NCBI RefSeq assembly: GCF_000003815.2
Contig: NC_049980.1
Location: 11,561,460-11,625,459, forward strand
From: Branchiostoma floridae
Taxonomy: Eukaryota; Chordata; Leptocardii; Amphioxiformes; Branchiostomatidae
Length of the DNA: 64,000 bases
Reading direction: 5' to 3'
Positions 47,544 through 60,146 of this stretch are shown one piece after another. The notes beneath the pieces were generated by a model. The model saw only the letters and a list, made by a program, of their open reading frames with translations. It did no database searches and was not told the DNA's origin. The position numbers were made by a program, and so were the translations under genes. Position 1 is the first letter of the stretch, and each line of letters begins with the position of its first letter.

Positions 47544-49628
47544 GACCCATTTGGTCTGAAAGAGATGGAGGAGATCTAGCAATAGTCAACTCCAGAAGAT
47601 GAAAGGCGGTGCCGTGTTGTTGTTGTTTGTGTGATGTTGACTTGTAAAACAAATAGATTTGGCAGAGTAACGTGTGAAGGCGGAAGGACGAAAAGGCCAG
47701 TTCCCCACAATGGAGATATGGACAACGACTTCAGCATTGCGACCTTGCTTTTGTATGTGTTTCAATAGTTGAAACTCTGTTTTTCATGACGGCCTACAAT
47801 AAACACAAAGCTCATACCACACACAAAGGTCAGATTCACATCAACAAAATAGGAAGGCACTGCCAAACATTAGCGAATTCTGAAGGAAACTGATAGCTCG
47901 TTGGTTACGCTTCTATCGTTTTAAACCCTTCATAAACGCATGTCCCATTCTGAGCCAGAGCACCGAGCAACATGTACAATGATGCCGTCCTCACAACAGA
48001 TTAGGTAAGCTGTGTCAATCTGAGTGACCTTGATTTGTGTCAACAGAAATTTTGTTGCTCTGATCAAGGTCTTTCGCTATAGTCGGTGTCACAATTACCA
48101 ATGTTCAGTTTAAAATCGTTTGAGTTTTGATTTAGTTGGAAGACAATTCAACAGTTCTTACATGTTTTGCCGACTAAACGCTGATACAACAACCTCTGTT
48201 ACACATTCAGAACCTGCCCATGACTTTGTTCCCCAGGCCAAGGCGCCGGGATAAAAGTAGCCTCAAATCCTTCATATTCTAGCTCCACTTTGCTCCCCGA
48301 TCATATCCAAGTAGAATATTACTTTCTCGACTACTTACACGACTGAAATTCATAGAAGGCTGGCGCAAACAAAAGACTTGCAGGCAGACTCGCCGACCAA
48401 ATCTCTACAACATTATGCTCACGACTAGCTCCAAGCCGTGGTTTGGCGAAGGTCCGGGGAGAGGTCGACGCTATGTTCGGCTACGCATGTGTGCGAAGGG
48501 GTTTATTTAGATTGCCTGCGTTAGGGTCTTGATCTTTAAGAATAGCAATACGTTTTGTTAATATGATATGGCAATGCGATATCACGTCCTTTTAGCTAAT
48601 TTGTGATTTACACAATAGTGTCCACAAAGAAGCTAACATAGAAATGTAACATTTCAAAAGTTTCCGATTGATTCGTCGTCCGTCTTGGACACACAGTCTC
48701 CTCTGTGGTGTTTACAGCCGGCTGTAACACCACTCTGGGTATGCGGAATGGTTTGATCGAGAACGACCAGATCAACGTTAACGCCTCGTCCTACAACAGG
48801 ACCGGGTACGAGGGGTGGCGGGTACGTTTGTACGGGGCCAAGGCCTGGTGGATAGCTCTCGGTGACACCGACAGATGGGTACAGGTGGCAATACTTTTTG
48901 ACTATACTTGTGATCTTTGAAATTTTGTGAGTTAACGTAAGCAGTACTTAAGAATATCATATCTTAGTACATTTGTTTCACTTTATTACCGCTACGTTTA
49001 ATACCTTTTTTTTTATTATCTCTTTCCAGGAAAGTTGCAATCGTGGCAAAGATAACGTTATCTGTCCACATTATCTTGTTCATGATCATTTTCTCACATC
49101 CCATCTTTTCCTCCCAACCTTACATCGCTTTTTCTCTGTTAGATTGATTTCAGGTCCCGGGCCCCACGCATTGTCACGGGTATCCAGACACAGGGACTGT
49201 AGGGAGGATGGGTCACGTCATACACCGTCTCCTATAGCAACGACAGTGTGGACTGGTCCATGTATGGGGGTGGACAGGCAAGCAACAAGTTTTGCTATAT
49301 TTCACGTTTGAGAAACGATGCATTTTAGATATCGTTTTTTTTTTAGCTTATCTCTTTTATCTATTGTTTTTGTCAGTGATCTCTGTGATTCATTTCCCTC
49401 AGTCCAGGCTAAAGCTATTTGAGACAATACGAGCTTGATACTCTATTAACAGATTAACGTATACGTATACGTTTTCCTCATAGCCCCTCGCTGGAAATAC
49501 AAACGGTCAAAACGACACGATACAGCACGACTTCACACCGCCTGTAGTGACCAGGTACCTCCGTGTTAACGTCCTGACATGGCACGATCAGATAGCACGG
49601 CTCAGGATGGAGCTACTGGGATGTGACG

Positions 49629-49982
49629 GTACTGGAATGACTCACTCACTCATTCACTCACTCATTCATTCATTCACTCATTCACTCACTCACTCATTAA
49701 TTCACTTGCTCATTAATCCATCTACTCATTCGCTCATACCCCACTCACTCACTCACTCACTCTCATTCGCTCATTCTCTCACTCACTCATTCACTCTCAT
49801 CTCCTCACTAACTCACTTTCTCTCACTCTCATTTCCTCACTCACTCATTATCTTATTCACTCACTCATTCATTCACCCATTTATCTATGCATTCATTCAT
49901 TCACTCACTCATTTTCCTACTCATTCCTCACGCACTTCTTTACCCATACGTTCATGCACTCATGCATGATCACTTACTCATT
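49629..49982. repeat. CACT/CATT microsatellite
   Basis: Degenerate tetranucleotide (CACTCATT)n beginning within ten bases of G's exon-4 donor. It resumes at 51036-51165 and 51738-51805. Confidence 0.9.
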
Positions 49983-51035
49983 ACCTCCATGAGATGTCAT
50001 GGAGGTTATATTTTACCCTGCGTTTGTGTGTGTGTCTGTCTTCTGTGTGTAAACAAGATAACTCAAGAATCGCTGGGTGGATCGGTTTCATACTTTGTGT
50101 GTTGGTAGTGTGTGATGAAAGCTGGAAATGATTATATTTTGGGCTCCCTAGCGGCTTCCCTTGGTACTGCAGCGCAACTTCCGGTTTTGCTATCTCGGTG
50201 TTCTGAACATGCTATGGTCGCGATTTTTGAGTATTAGATAGCTCTTGTGCTCAGGAAGAAATGACATAAGTTTGGGCCCCCTAGCGGCTAGTTTTGGGAT
50301 AGCAGGGGCATTTTTGTCAAAAACTTCTAAAGAGGATAACTCAAGAAGGGAACAACGGATTATCATGATTTTTAGTATGTAGGTACCTTAGACAATGTTG
50401 TACACGATAAGATACTAATTATGCAAAATAGGAGTACATTTGCATAATTAATGAGAATATTCTATAATAGCAGTTTTTTCAATGTATCTCTTGTTTCAGA
50501 CAAGCTATGGTCTTGATATTTAGGTGGTAGATAGCTTTTAGTGCCATGACAAATTGGGACAAGTTCCCTAACATTTAATTGTGGAACTGCAGGGGCATTT
50601 TTGTCAAGACACTTCAAAGAGGATAACTGCAAAAAGGAACGACGGATTGGCATCATTTTAGGCATGCAGGTAGCTTGGGCAAAGATGTTCATAATGATAT
50701 GCATGTTATGCAAATGACGACTTCATTTACATAATCAATGAGGGAATTGTATAATTCCATTCTTTGCAATAACTGGACTTCAATAAATGTAACACTTGCT
50801 AATTATGATAGGTCTAATATAAGCAGAAATCAAATATGGTAATGAGGAACTAATTTACATAATTTATGCAAAAATTGCAAAACCGCCCATTGATTAATGA
50901 TTTTATAATTTTGACATGTGTATATTAGTCAATGATGAATAACACCATGCATAAATTATGTTAATGTATTAATCAATTGCATGAAATTCACAAAAGCTCT
51001 AAATATTCATGGAGGTATGAGGTCGCCGAACTCTA
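49983..51035 (+). repeat. 1.05-kb repeat, copy 2, inserted in microsatellite
   Basis: Same ends and internal phrases as 31446-32506 (ACCTCCATGA start; GGTATGAGGTCGCCGAAC end). CACT/CATT repeats flank it on both sides, so it entered the microsatellite. Confidence 0.85.
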
Positions 51036-52171
51036 GTTTACTTACTCATTCTCTCGCTCACTCATTTACTTACTCATTCTCTCACTCACTCACTCACTCA
51101 CGTTTTCACGCACCCACTCTTTCACTCATTCATCCCCTCATTCGCTCTCTCACTCGTTGGCCGACTCAAGATCTGGATCGTAGATAGCTAGGTTAAATCG
51201 ATTATAAGCTATCGTTGACGCAGATTGACACAAGTTCCTCCCGGGCAACCTCTAGTAACCCCAAACACGTAGGATGCAAACTCAGGTGAACACAACGATT
51301 TGAACCCCAATATTGGCGAAGTGTACTGTACACAATCATCAAGAGTGTACAAAGAGTCTTTAAACTTACCATGGGCATGCGGAAATTCACTCGATGATCG
51401 CAGAACTCAGTTATGACGCCTGGAGGCTGGGGTGCTCTGGAATTCCATTGTTCTCACCCTCCCACTCTTGCCAACGCCGGTAACTTGCATGATCTGGTCA
51501 CTATTCTAAATAACACGAACCGCTCAAGTTCTGTCGTCAGTGTGTAGCGATACAGTTCATCTGCCGCCCTGTGTGAAGATTAAGGTCCGATATGTCCGCA
51601 AATGACCAGAAATACGCGTTTAATGAGAACTGAAACACACCAACACGTAAACACTACCACTGCTAAAAGCGCCACCTAGCATTCATCAAGTATATCATCT
51701 GTGAAGCCAAATAAATAAGCAATAAATCAAAAAGTTTATATTCACTCACTCACTCGCTCTCTCATTCACTCACTCACTCATTCTTTAATTATTCATTCAC
51801 TCACTCAAAATAAGAATCTTACCACAACTCTTCCTTCTTCTTCTTTCATACTGCCTAGCCTCTAATTCAAGAGATTTTTGGCAGACAAGAAGAAGAAGAA
51901 GAAAACAACAGCATACAACAGTATAGATTAGCGTCATTGACTTTAAGTGAAGATAAATCTATTCTTTAAAAGTTTTGAATGTCTTAGATTTTCTCAATTC
52001 ATTTCCATGAAAACATCCTGATGATTTCCGATACTTTTCTGCACGTCCCAAGCATCGATGACTGTGCATCCCAACCTTGTGCTAACGGGGCCACGTGTTT
52101 GGATGGGCTGGACATGTACACGTGTGTCTGTGGGCCAGGGTACACCGGGGACAACTGCTCTGTTGGAATAG

Positions 52172-54006
52172 GTGGCAAAATTGCGCCAATATTACAGGTC
52201 ATATTCTCCCAGTCAATATCCACGGGAGATGTTCCTGAAGATTGGAGAACAGCTAACATCGCTCCAATCTTCAAAAAGGGGGACAGAACCTTGCCATCAA
52301 ACTATAGGCCGGTGTCTCTGACATCGGTCTGTGGTAAAGTGCTCGAACACATCGTGCACAGCCACATGATGAAACATCTAGACGCTCATGGCATTCTGTC
52401 CCCTGCGCAACACGGCTTCAGGAAGGGTCTGTCCTGCGAGAGCCAGCTGGTGCTTACCCTCCAAGACCTGGCCAAGAACATGGACCAGAACAAACAGGTC
52501 GATGCCGCGGTGCTTGACTTTAGCAAAGCATTCGATCAGGGGTCTAGCCAGCGTCCGTTTTTCCGTCAATTGACGGAAATTTGCTGCGTCTGACGGAAAA
52601 ATTTTAAAACCAATCCGTCAACCTTGACGGACAAAAATCCTTGGTGGAAGCTACAGGCGGCTTGGGGACGCCGTCCACGGCCGTAAAAGCCACACACTGT
52701 TTGTTTTGCTATTGTTATGATTGTTGACAATGTGTGTCGGTGCCCTTTCGCATACGATAATCTCATTAAAACCCGTTTTTCAAGGTCTCAGTTCAGCCCT
52801 TCTAATTAATTTTCGCGGTTTTCGCGACAATTGTAATTGGCTGACGGAAAAAAATTTCGAGCTGGCTAAAGCCCTGCATTCGATACTGTGCCACACGAAC
52901 GTCTGCTGAGCAAGCTCGAGCACTATGGTATTTCTGGCCTCCTTCAGTCTTGGCTTAGGGCCTTCCTTACGGAGAGAACCCAGAGGGTTGTCTTTGACGG
53001 TGGAACATCTAAAGCTGTCAAGGTCACCTCTGGAGTTCCGCAGGGTACTATGTTAGGCCCTCTGCTATTCCTGCTCTACATTAATGACCTACCTGATTCC
53101 GTTGGCTCACATGTTCGACTGTTTGCTGACGATTGCTTGATTTATCGAACTATCAGCAAGCCTTCTGACGCACAAGGGCTGCAGTCTGACCTCGATGCGC
53201 TAACAGAATGGCAAAATCGTTGGCTCATGTCGTTCAACCCCTCTAAATGTCACATCCTCCATATCACCCGTAAAAAGCACCCCATCATAACTCAGTACTC
53301 CCTCTGTGGAGAAGCCCTTACCGGTGTTAAGTCCCACCCCTATCTTGGAGTACAACTGTCCGACGATTTGCGGTGGGACACCCATATCAACCACGCCACT
53401 AGCAAAGCTGGTAAGGTCCTAGGAGTCATTCGGCGCAACTTGACCCATTGTCCATCTAGGGTCAAGGCCACTTGTTACAAAGCGCTGGTACGGCCTCACT
53501 TGGAATATAGTGCCATCGTCTGGGACCCGTACACCGACAAAGGGATACAGGCGGTGGAGGCCGTCCAGCGCAGGGAAGCCCGAGTGACCCTAAATGACAA
53601 CCGGCAGACTAGCAGCGTGACACAAATGCTTTCAGACCTGCAGTGGCGCCCTCTCTCCGAAAGGAGGAGGAACGCCCGCCTCACCTTTTTCTATAAAGTA
53701 GTCAACAATAATATTAACATAGACGCCAGCAATATTCTGAAGCCTGCCCAAGGGCGCACCCGGGGTAGTCACGACTTCAAATATCAACACATATTCGCAC
53801 GCACCGATATCTACAAACATTCTTTTTTCCCCACGCACAATTCCCGAGTGGAATGCCCTGCCTGGCACGGTTGTAAGCGCTCCCAACGTTGAGCACTTCC
53901 GTGCCAGGCAGGCGGCCTGCCCGTCCTAACCCGGGAGCCTCAGCTCCCCCCCCCCCCTACTTTTGCCCCTCGCGGGGTCATTTGGGGGTATCTTATGCAG
54001 ATGCAG
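52172..54006 (+). mobile_element. 5'-truncated LINE (Jockey/CR1-like RT) inside G's EGF exon
   Basis: Encodes RT from the fingers ([45 protein letters not shown]) through palm (VPQGTMLGPLLFLLYINDL; catalytic FADD) and thumb (LGVQLSDDLRW) to the tail. The endonuclease is absent. One extra base near 53830 shifts the last 30 codons (FFP/RTIPEWNALPGTVV in the next frame). The 3' end has ATGCAG twice in tandem. A hAT element interrupts the palm at 52537-52876. Confidence 0.85.
52537..52876. mobile_element. Non-autonomous hAT element
   Basis: Ends CAGGGGTCTAGCCAGC and GCTGGCTAAAGCCCTG are inverted repeats (13 of 16 match). An exact 8-base duplication CATTCGAT flanks it (52529-52536 and 52877-52884). 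CAGGG ends plus an 8-base duplication are hAT hallmarks. Removing it rejoins the LINE frame as SKAFDTVPHERL. It encodes nothing. GACGGAAAA phrases near both ends form subterminal repeats. Confidence 0.9.
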
Positions 54007-54035
54007 AACAACGGTTTGGGTGTCGGTAAGTACCC

Positions 54036-54200
54036 CTTTCCACCAGACTACGACCTAAAGCAGATCGGTGTAACTTTCGATTTTATACTGGGTACATCAT
54101 ACAACAAAACACACAAAGAGTAAACTACAATTCGTTGTGCGATCTGTCAGAGAGAGAGAGAGTGTGTGCGAGGCTAGAGTGCCGTCCTAGTAGAAATGCT
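54036..54200. repeat. Foldback element in G's intron
   Basis: CCCCTTTCCACCAGACTACG left and AGAGTGCCGTCCTAGTAGAAA right. The same insertion is present in H at 61237-61430, so it predates the G/H duplication. Confidence 0.6.
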
Positions 54201-55269
54201 ATTTGAGAAAAAGTGTAATTCATTATTATCTTTTGTTCAAGTGTTTTTTTTTATATCATGATCATATCAGCTTTTTGTGTTAAGATAAGATAATGTCACA
54301 ATTGCTGCAGTACACTAAACCTTACACGCTTGGTATACAGATGACATATTGCCACATAAATGCCACAGATACAAAATTGTAGATACAACTACAGTAATAT
54401 GTAATGGAAAGTCGTACAGTGTGATGAAATGTCTTACAAAGTTTGACCCTTGAACCCTAGGTGCCATTGTAGGTATTGTTCTCGGGATCCTCTGCTTCCT
54501 GTCACTGATGGCTGTACTAGTCTACTACTTGAAAAGGAGGTGAGAACACATACCTTATAGATAAGCCTCTCATTATTATCCTATTACTTTTCATTGAAAT
54601 AGGTCAGCATGGTAATGTTCATCATAATTTCTACGTACAACATTGCGCACTAGATTTTTATTTAAAAAATATAGTTGCTTGGATGAAACACTTGAAAGCT
54701 CAAAATAAACAAATATTTGTAGTAACTTAAGGTGGTAGACTTCACGGCTCACTTGTGTTTTCCAGATGGATGCCTAGATCACAAATCCAGCCAGACATGT
54801 CACCCGAAGCAGCTGGCGAAGAACGCACTCAATAGAAGTCCGTGCAAATAACGACAACATAAGAATCAGTCGGGGAAACGTCAACCCATCATGGCGGAGA
54901 ACTGGACACGGCTGGCTTATAGCTCTACCAAACTGAGATAGGGTTATACAAATTGTTGAATGGCATAAACATGTCTATCAGTGATAACCGTTGAGTGTAG
55001 GCTCTTTTACATAACCATAGTGAAATACACATTTCAATTTCTAACCCTAAACCGACTACATGGGGTACGTCATCTATATGTACCATATCAACATGTTTCT
55101 TAGAGAAAAGAAATATTCTACGAATTTATATATAACAGATAGCGCATTTGTGATTAAGCTTTCAAACTACAAGCGGAATTGGACTTGCACGACCCCATAC
55201 CTTCGCCAAATGATTTCAACCTTTCCAACTGATGCATTTTACTTGTGTTTGTCATATATTTTATATCGA

Positions 55270-55460
55270 GTTGAGAATCTGGAAAGGGAGGCATCCATTT
55301 CACATGGGGTTAAGGATCTGGAAAGGGGCCATCCATTTCACATGGGGTTAAAGATTCTTGAAAGAAATCCTATGGTAGTGGAAAACAACCATTCACATGT
55401 GGTTAGACTCCAGAGCTAGAGGGGGGGGGGGGGCAACCATTCCACATGACGTTGATGGTT
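55270..55460. repeat. Minisatellite, ~40-50-base unit
   Basis: Three to four units with the shared phrase CCATTTCACATGGGGTTAA preceded by ATCTGGAAAGGG. The last units are diverged, with a poly-G tract. Confidence 0.65.
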
Positions 55461-56100
55461 CTGTGAGGTAAGGCCTGGTTGAGGGTGTGAGAAGAGAGAA
55501 CCAAGCCATTTTAATTCTACTGTAAAAAAAAACACGTACACTACACAATCATCCGATTTCAGCATATTTGTTTAATAGCAAAATAGAGAAATACAAAGTG
55601 TATAATACATGAACTGCATAATAAATGAAGATACTCTAGCATAAAAAAAATGAACATCTAACTCATTTAGGTTTACAACTACCCTCACTCTAGGACATAG
55701 TGGATAAAAAAGCTAAAATCAGTAAATATTGACATTGTCAGTACATGGTATAGAGGTAGCGTGGAGCCTTTGTACTTAAAGAATCATAGAATTGTTTCAG
55801 TCTAAGGCTAAGGCAGCTGATTATTAGTGTCCGTCAAAACTGTTGTGTTTGGTGGCGTTAGTCTGTTAGTGTGTATGTGTGCATGTGTCTTCTTGTGTTA
55901 GTGTCAGCGCCAGCCTTAGCCTCAGTTACTTGGGAAATTTCCAAACAACTGATTTAAAGGGCTACAACCTCTACACAATAAACGGACAATGCTGACATTT
56001 ACTGAATTCCAACATGTAGACCACTTTTCTGCGGCAATAAAATAAAATAAAACACAAAAAAAAAAAACATTCTAGCGTCAGCCACCTCTGTACTGGAATG
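55461..56100. other. Intergenic after G
   Basis: AT-rich with A-runs and no gene seen. Confidence 0.4.
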
Positions 56101-56109
56101 GCATCAAAC

Positions 56110-56900
56110 AAATACACTCAGAAACAGAGGCTGCTAACAAAAAGCGTCTAAACAACATTACATCTCCAAGCCTCTTTCCAAAAAAAAAGCCAATGTACCT
56201 TCACTCAGAAATATTGGGAAAGCTATACCTAACACCTAACGTAAGCAAGCTGAACTATATGTACATGTATCTAACATCGTGTTATACATGATAACTGTAA
56301 AATTGTACACTTTGCATTCTGTTTGTATTGATTCGGTTTCTGTGACTGCGTCGATACCAAGAAGTCTAGCATTATCTAAAGGACATAAATACTAATATAA
56401 AGAAGGCTTTTTCAACCACATGCCTTCTTTTCTGGCCTGTGCCGTTCTCCTGGTTCGGGACCCAAGAAAACAACACGAGGCAGATTATGTAATGGTCTAG
56501 GTCCCCGACAACCACTGACCATGACATAAAACAGAAATGACAACAAATGGTGAACCAGGGAAAACCCTGTTTATAAAGAACAAAATTAACAGTAACTGAC
56601 TGAATACAATCCTGGCCATCGACACAGTCACAAAAACAAAATCAGCCACACACCAAGCTTGTACACCACAGAAACCCTGAGGGCAAAAGGAGCCTCCATT
56701 TACAAAATGTCCTAACGCCCTACTGGCTAAATCACTCAGATCACAGGGCGCACACACGAGCACCGATCTTTCTGGACGTCACAGTGGAGATGGTGTCGGA
56801 CAATCTCTCACCAGGATAAGTCCCACCATGAACGTTGTAGCTGCAGTTGATCAGGAATTCATGGCATCAATGCGGTCCCGGAAGCTGCTGAGAGATGTCT
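56110..56900. repeat. Tandem duplicate block, copy 1
   Basis: Matches 58440-59400: TTCTGTGACTGCGTCGA, CTGGCCTGTGCCGTTCTC, TCGGGACCCAAGAAAACAAC, CAGGGAAAACCCTGTTTATA. Each block ends with an H2B-like fragment. Open frames in it (56497-56763, 58822-59132 on minus) match no family I recognise. Confidence 0.75.
56768..56880 (-). pseudogene. Histone H2B-like fragment 1
   Basis: Aligns base by base with the fragment at 59565-59735 (TGGGACTTATCCTG, CACCATCTCCAC, GTGACGTCCAGAA) but with stops and small gaps. Its H2B nature is taken from that better copy. Confidence 0.45.
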
Positions 56901-57540
56901 CCTTCCCAACTTATTGTGACTGCAAGAAAGTGGATTACAATCAATGATGATGAGCTAGACTTCCATCGTTTTGTTACTAGCTTTCTAATCAAAATATTTT
57001 TGAAGGAAGGAAGCCTTATGCCCTGCAATGAGTAGAGATTGTGACAAATTATGCAGAGGAAGTTAATAGACTACTGTAATGTACGTATCGCTAAAGTGTA
57101 ACGCGAATGGTCAAATTATTGCTTACTGATCTTAACCAGGTCAAAGTTGGTAGAGACGGTTCAACAACAGTGACAGTGGCCTGAATTTTTGAAAAATTTG
57201 TAGGCAGGGTCAGGTTGGAACGAGTTGTAGACAATGCACCCACCTATCAACAGTCTCATGGTCTGCTTCCTCCCTCCCACACAGGTGCAGAAGAAGAGCT
57301 GGGCCGGAAGGTGAGCAAGCATCATCTGACTCACAGCCTAACTGTTCAACCAGTCCTAATCTTGAAAAGAAAAAGAAAACTCTATCAAGCATTGTTCACC
57401 TCAACATTGTTCATCAACCATTGAAACTAAGCTCACATTCGCCAAGTTACAAGGACATCAGTCATTAATAAAGGTTGCTATGCTACAAACTGCATTCAGA
57501 CAATATTGTACAACACAAACAACTTATCATATAGGAAAGA

Positions 57541-57656
57541 CTGTCCACCTCCTTGGTGATGCACTCGGTGTTGTCACGAAGCACGATATTGTCAGTGACG
57601 GTGATGCTTTACACCTCCATTACCAGCACCTCTCCTCCCTTATGGCGTCTGGACAT
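57541..57656 (-). pseudogene. Histone H4 pseudogene 1
   Basis: Reads MSRRHKGGEVLVMEV-stop then VLRDNTECITKE. This lines up with the H4 N terminus ([15 protein letters not shown]...[12 protein letters not shown]) with one stop and an indel. No second half follows. Confidence 0.7.
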
Positions 57657-57782
57657 TTCTAACATAGGTAAAAGAAACAAACATGCATCATTTGTCTCAA
57701 CACCGCTGCACAAGGCTTAATGCCTGTCGAAAGGCAAACGGGAATTTGGTCAATACCTTGTCTATGTTGGGAAACACTTGTG

Positions 57783-57865
57783 CCTCCTTGGCTTGGTGAT
57801 GCACCGGATGCTGTCACGAATCACTTTCAGTAGCGGTGACGCTTTACACCTCCATTCCCAGCCAG
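57783..57865 (-). pseudogene. Histone H4 pseudogene 2
   Basis: Contains GGVKRHRY-stop and, in the next frame, VIRDSIRCITKP, matching H4 [20 protein letters not shown]. Tandem partner of 57541-57656. Confidence 0.65.
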
Positions 57866-58254
57866 CACCTTTCCTCGCTTACCAACTAGACAGTTCTAAC
57901 AAATCGGTAGTAGAAACAGACGTATGTATAAGCTGCCATAACTCAGCCGCGACAAACACAAAAGGCTCAATGCCTGAATGGCTAGTACCTAGAAACTTCA
58001 CACCCAAAATACTAGTACACACTACTGTCTATGACCAAATTGTTTTACCTGAGCCGAGCCATATTACACATGCATGAATTGATATACATACTTCACTCCA
58101 TTCAGAGCCACATAGGCAAATAAGAAAAAACAAAGACTACTGAACTTTTTACTGAAATTTTTAAGGTACAAAAAATCAAATTGATTTACGGTGTAAACTT
58201 AAACTTGACAACATAAATGAAAAAAAAAAGTTATTAATTGACAAAGACTATTGT

Positions 58255-58375
58255 CCTATAGCTAAAAGCTGTGTGTTGTCACACAATACAGTACGATATA
58301 CCTTGTCATAGAAGACTGTGAAGCCCGTTCGCTCACGTTCGGCACCTTCCTTCGCCAGTCCTCGCCTCCCTTTCC
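58255..58375 (-). pseudogene. Histone H4-like fragment 3
   Basis: An open frame reads KGRRGLAKEGAERER and, after an insert, YRTVLCDNTQ. It resembles H4 [24 protein letters not shown]. More diverged than the other copies; identification leans on the neighbours. Confidence 0.4.
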
Positions 58376-58439
58376 GCATCCAGACAATTCTTCTACATTG
58401 CGATGATCCTCGGGAGAAAAGACGAGACAAAATTAAACC

Positions 58440-59398
58440 TAACCCAGAAATATGGGAAGACTATACATAACAATATACATAAAAGAAATCCCAGCTACGT
58501 GTATTGGCATGACAGGAAGTTCACTTGTTTTGTCATTGTAATTTCAGTTCTAGTTTTAACATAGAAATAGCGAGAGAAATCATTATACCTCTTGTTTGTT
58601 GGCAGGGTGTTGAGTGTGCTTTGGTTAAATCCTAAGTAATGCTGCTTTTGGCATAATGCTGCCTTTGTTTTGCTTGAATTTTCGAGAGCAATTGCTACTT
58701 CTGCACTCATTGCTTCAGTCTGCTTCTGTGATATACAAGCCCAATGCATAGCTGATTCAGTTTCTGTGACTATGTCGACGCCGAGATGGCAAGTTTTATC
58801 TAAACGACTAAACTATTAATATTAAATAGGCTCTTCAGCCACCTGTCCTCCTTTCTGGCCTGTGCCGTTCTCTTGGTTCGGGACCCAAGAAAACAACACG
58901 AGGCAGATTATGTTATGGTCTAGGTCCCCGACAACCACTGACCATGACATAAAACAGAAATGACAACAGATGGTGAACCAGGGAAAACCCTGTTTATAAA
59001 GAACAGAATTTGAAAAAATTGACCGAATACCATTCCGGCCTTCGACATAATCACAGAAACCAAACCAGCCACACACCAGGCCTGTACACCACAGAAACGG
59101 ACTGAAGCCCTGAATGCAAAAGGAGCCCCCATTTACAAAATGTCCTAATGTAAACCCCTCCCGACAACATCGCTCGGAATGTCAACAGAACACACTCAAG
59201 CACCTTACCTACAACCAAGAATTCAATTAACGAAACGTCACAACTAATTTACTTCCTATCATGCCGATCTCTGCTATATATTTCCATTTTACACCCCATA
59301 AGACATAAGAGTACTTAACTTAGTTTCAGGTTCCTTGGCTGGGCGTAAACCCGAGCACCGATTTTTCTGGACGTCACCTTGATGGCACCAATAGGGTC
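58440..59398. repeat. Tandem duplicate block, copy 2
   Basis: Partner of 56110-56900. It ends with a deleted H2B-like fragment at 59326-59398 (minus strand) reading VTSRKIGARVYAQP, which lacks the middle of the histone fold. Confidence 0.7.
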
Positions 59399-59564
59399 CT
59401 GGAAGCAACAAAGCGAAATTTCAATTAGTTAAAGACAGGCTTCTTGCTTTTTTTGTAAGGCCGCGCAAATTATTTCCTTCTTATCATGCCACCGACAAGT
59501 CATTCCCAGCCCATCGATCTCTGCGAGATGTTTCCGTTTTACACCCAATAAAACAAACAAGAAC

Positions 59565-59735
59565 TTATCTTAGTTTCAGGTCCTCTGGCAGGGTGTATAC
59601 AGAAGCACCGATCATTCTGGACGTCACCGTACAGCTAGCCGTGGAGATGGCATCGGACAACCTCTCATCCAGGATAAGTCCCACCAGGAACATTGCAGCT
59701 GCACTTGATCCGGACTTGATGGCACCAATGAGATC
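59565..59735 (-). pseudogene. Histone H2B-like C-terminal fragment
   Basis: From an acceptor (TTGCTTACAG) the frame reads GSSAAAMFLVGLILDERL and CTVTSRMIGASVYTLPEDLK, then stops. This follows H2B [21 protein letters not shown] and [22 protein letters not shown] in order and spacing. It is open throughout, but many core residues differ, so it is either a decayed copy or a very divergent variant. Confidence 0.5.
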
Positions 59736-59996
59736 CTGTAAGCAAGAAAGTGAAATAACAATTAGTTTAAGACAGACTAACGTCAAGAAATGATTAAGGC
59801 AATAGATAAGGCACAGGTATGCCTTGCATGTAAGTGAAGCTTGGTCTGCGTTTTTGTATCATCCGACGGTCACAAAAGAATTCAACGTTTACGTATACGC
59901 TATCAATTTTTGAAATAACATTGGACTGATAATAAGTTATACAAAACGTATAAACACACATAAAAACACTCTGTAAAGTACGACCAAACTAACCTG

Positions 59997-60146
59997 TTAT
60001 CTAAGGAAGGACGCTGAAAGGACAAAGGACTCCGTCACCGAGCGGCCGTGATGTTGTTCTGTACTGGTAAGCTGCGAGGTATTTAAGCCCGTCAACTCAG
60101 ACACCTGGCAGACATATGACGCGACGCTGTCCACGATTCTTCTAGT
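59997..60146 (-). pseudogene. Histone H2B-like N-terminal fragment
   Basis: Reads RRIVDSVASYVCQVSELTG, then SVTESFVLSASF and a stop. This parallels H2B [22 protein letters not shown] and [11 protein letters not shown]. It lies upstream of 59565-59735 on the same strand, so the two may be halves of one broken gene. Confidence 0.5.

Larger units (their letters stand above)
46132..54835 (+). pseudogene. Gene G: FA58C + EGF receptor, probably inactivated
   Basis: Exons: 46132-46225 (signal peptide, SPVFAVLLSVAAWLGAA), 48718-48884, 49143-49277 and 49484-49628 (FA58C), 52053-52171 plus 54007-54025 (EGF and junction), 54461-54539 (membrane helix GAIVGIVLGILCFLSL), 54766-54835 (tail). An in-frame TAG lies at 49200 where D and F have a Phe codon. 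The EGF acceptor at 52052 gives one base too few for the incoming phase. A LINE splits the EGF/junction exon, as the intact duplicate exon in H at 61143-61233 shows. The donor at 49278 is GC. Each lesion could be allelic, but together they point to a dead gene. G is more diverged from D and F than these are from each other. Confidence 0.7.

Noticed and set aside
49547-49969. 140-codon Ser/His/Leu frame after G's FA58C exon
   Set aside because: CACT/CATT microsatellite translation past a clear splice donor at 49629.
56497-56763. Minus-strand frame repeated at 58822-59132
   Set aside because: Considered as H2A or a membrane protein; the similarity between copies is explained by block duplication and no family matched.
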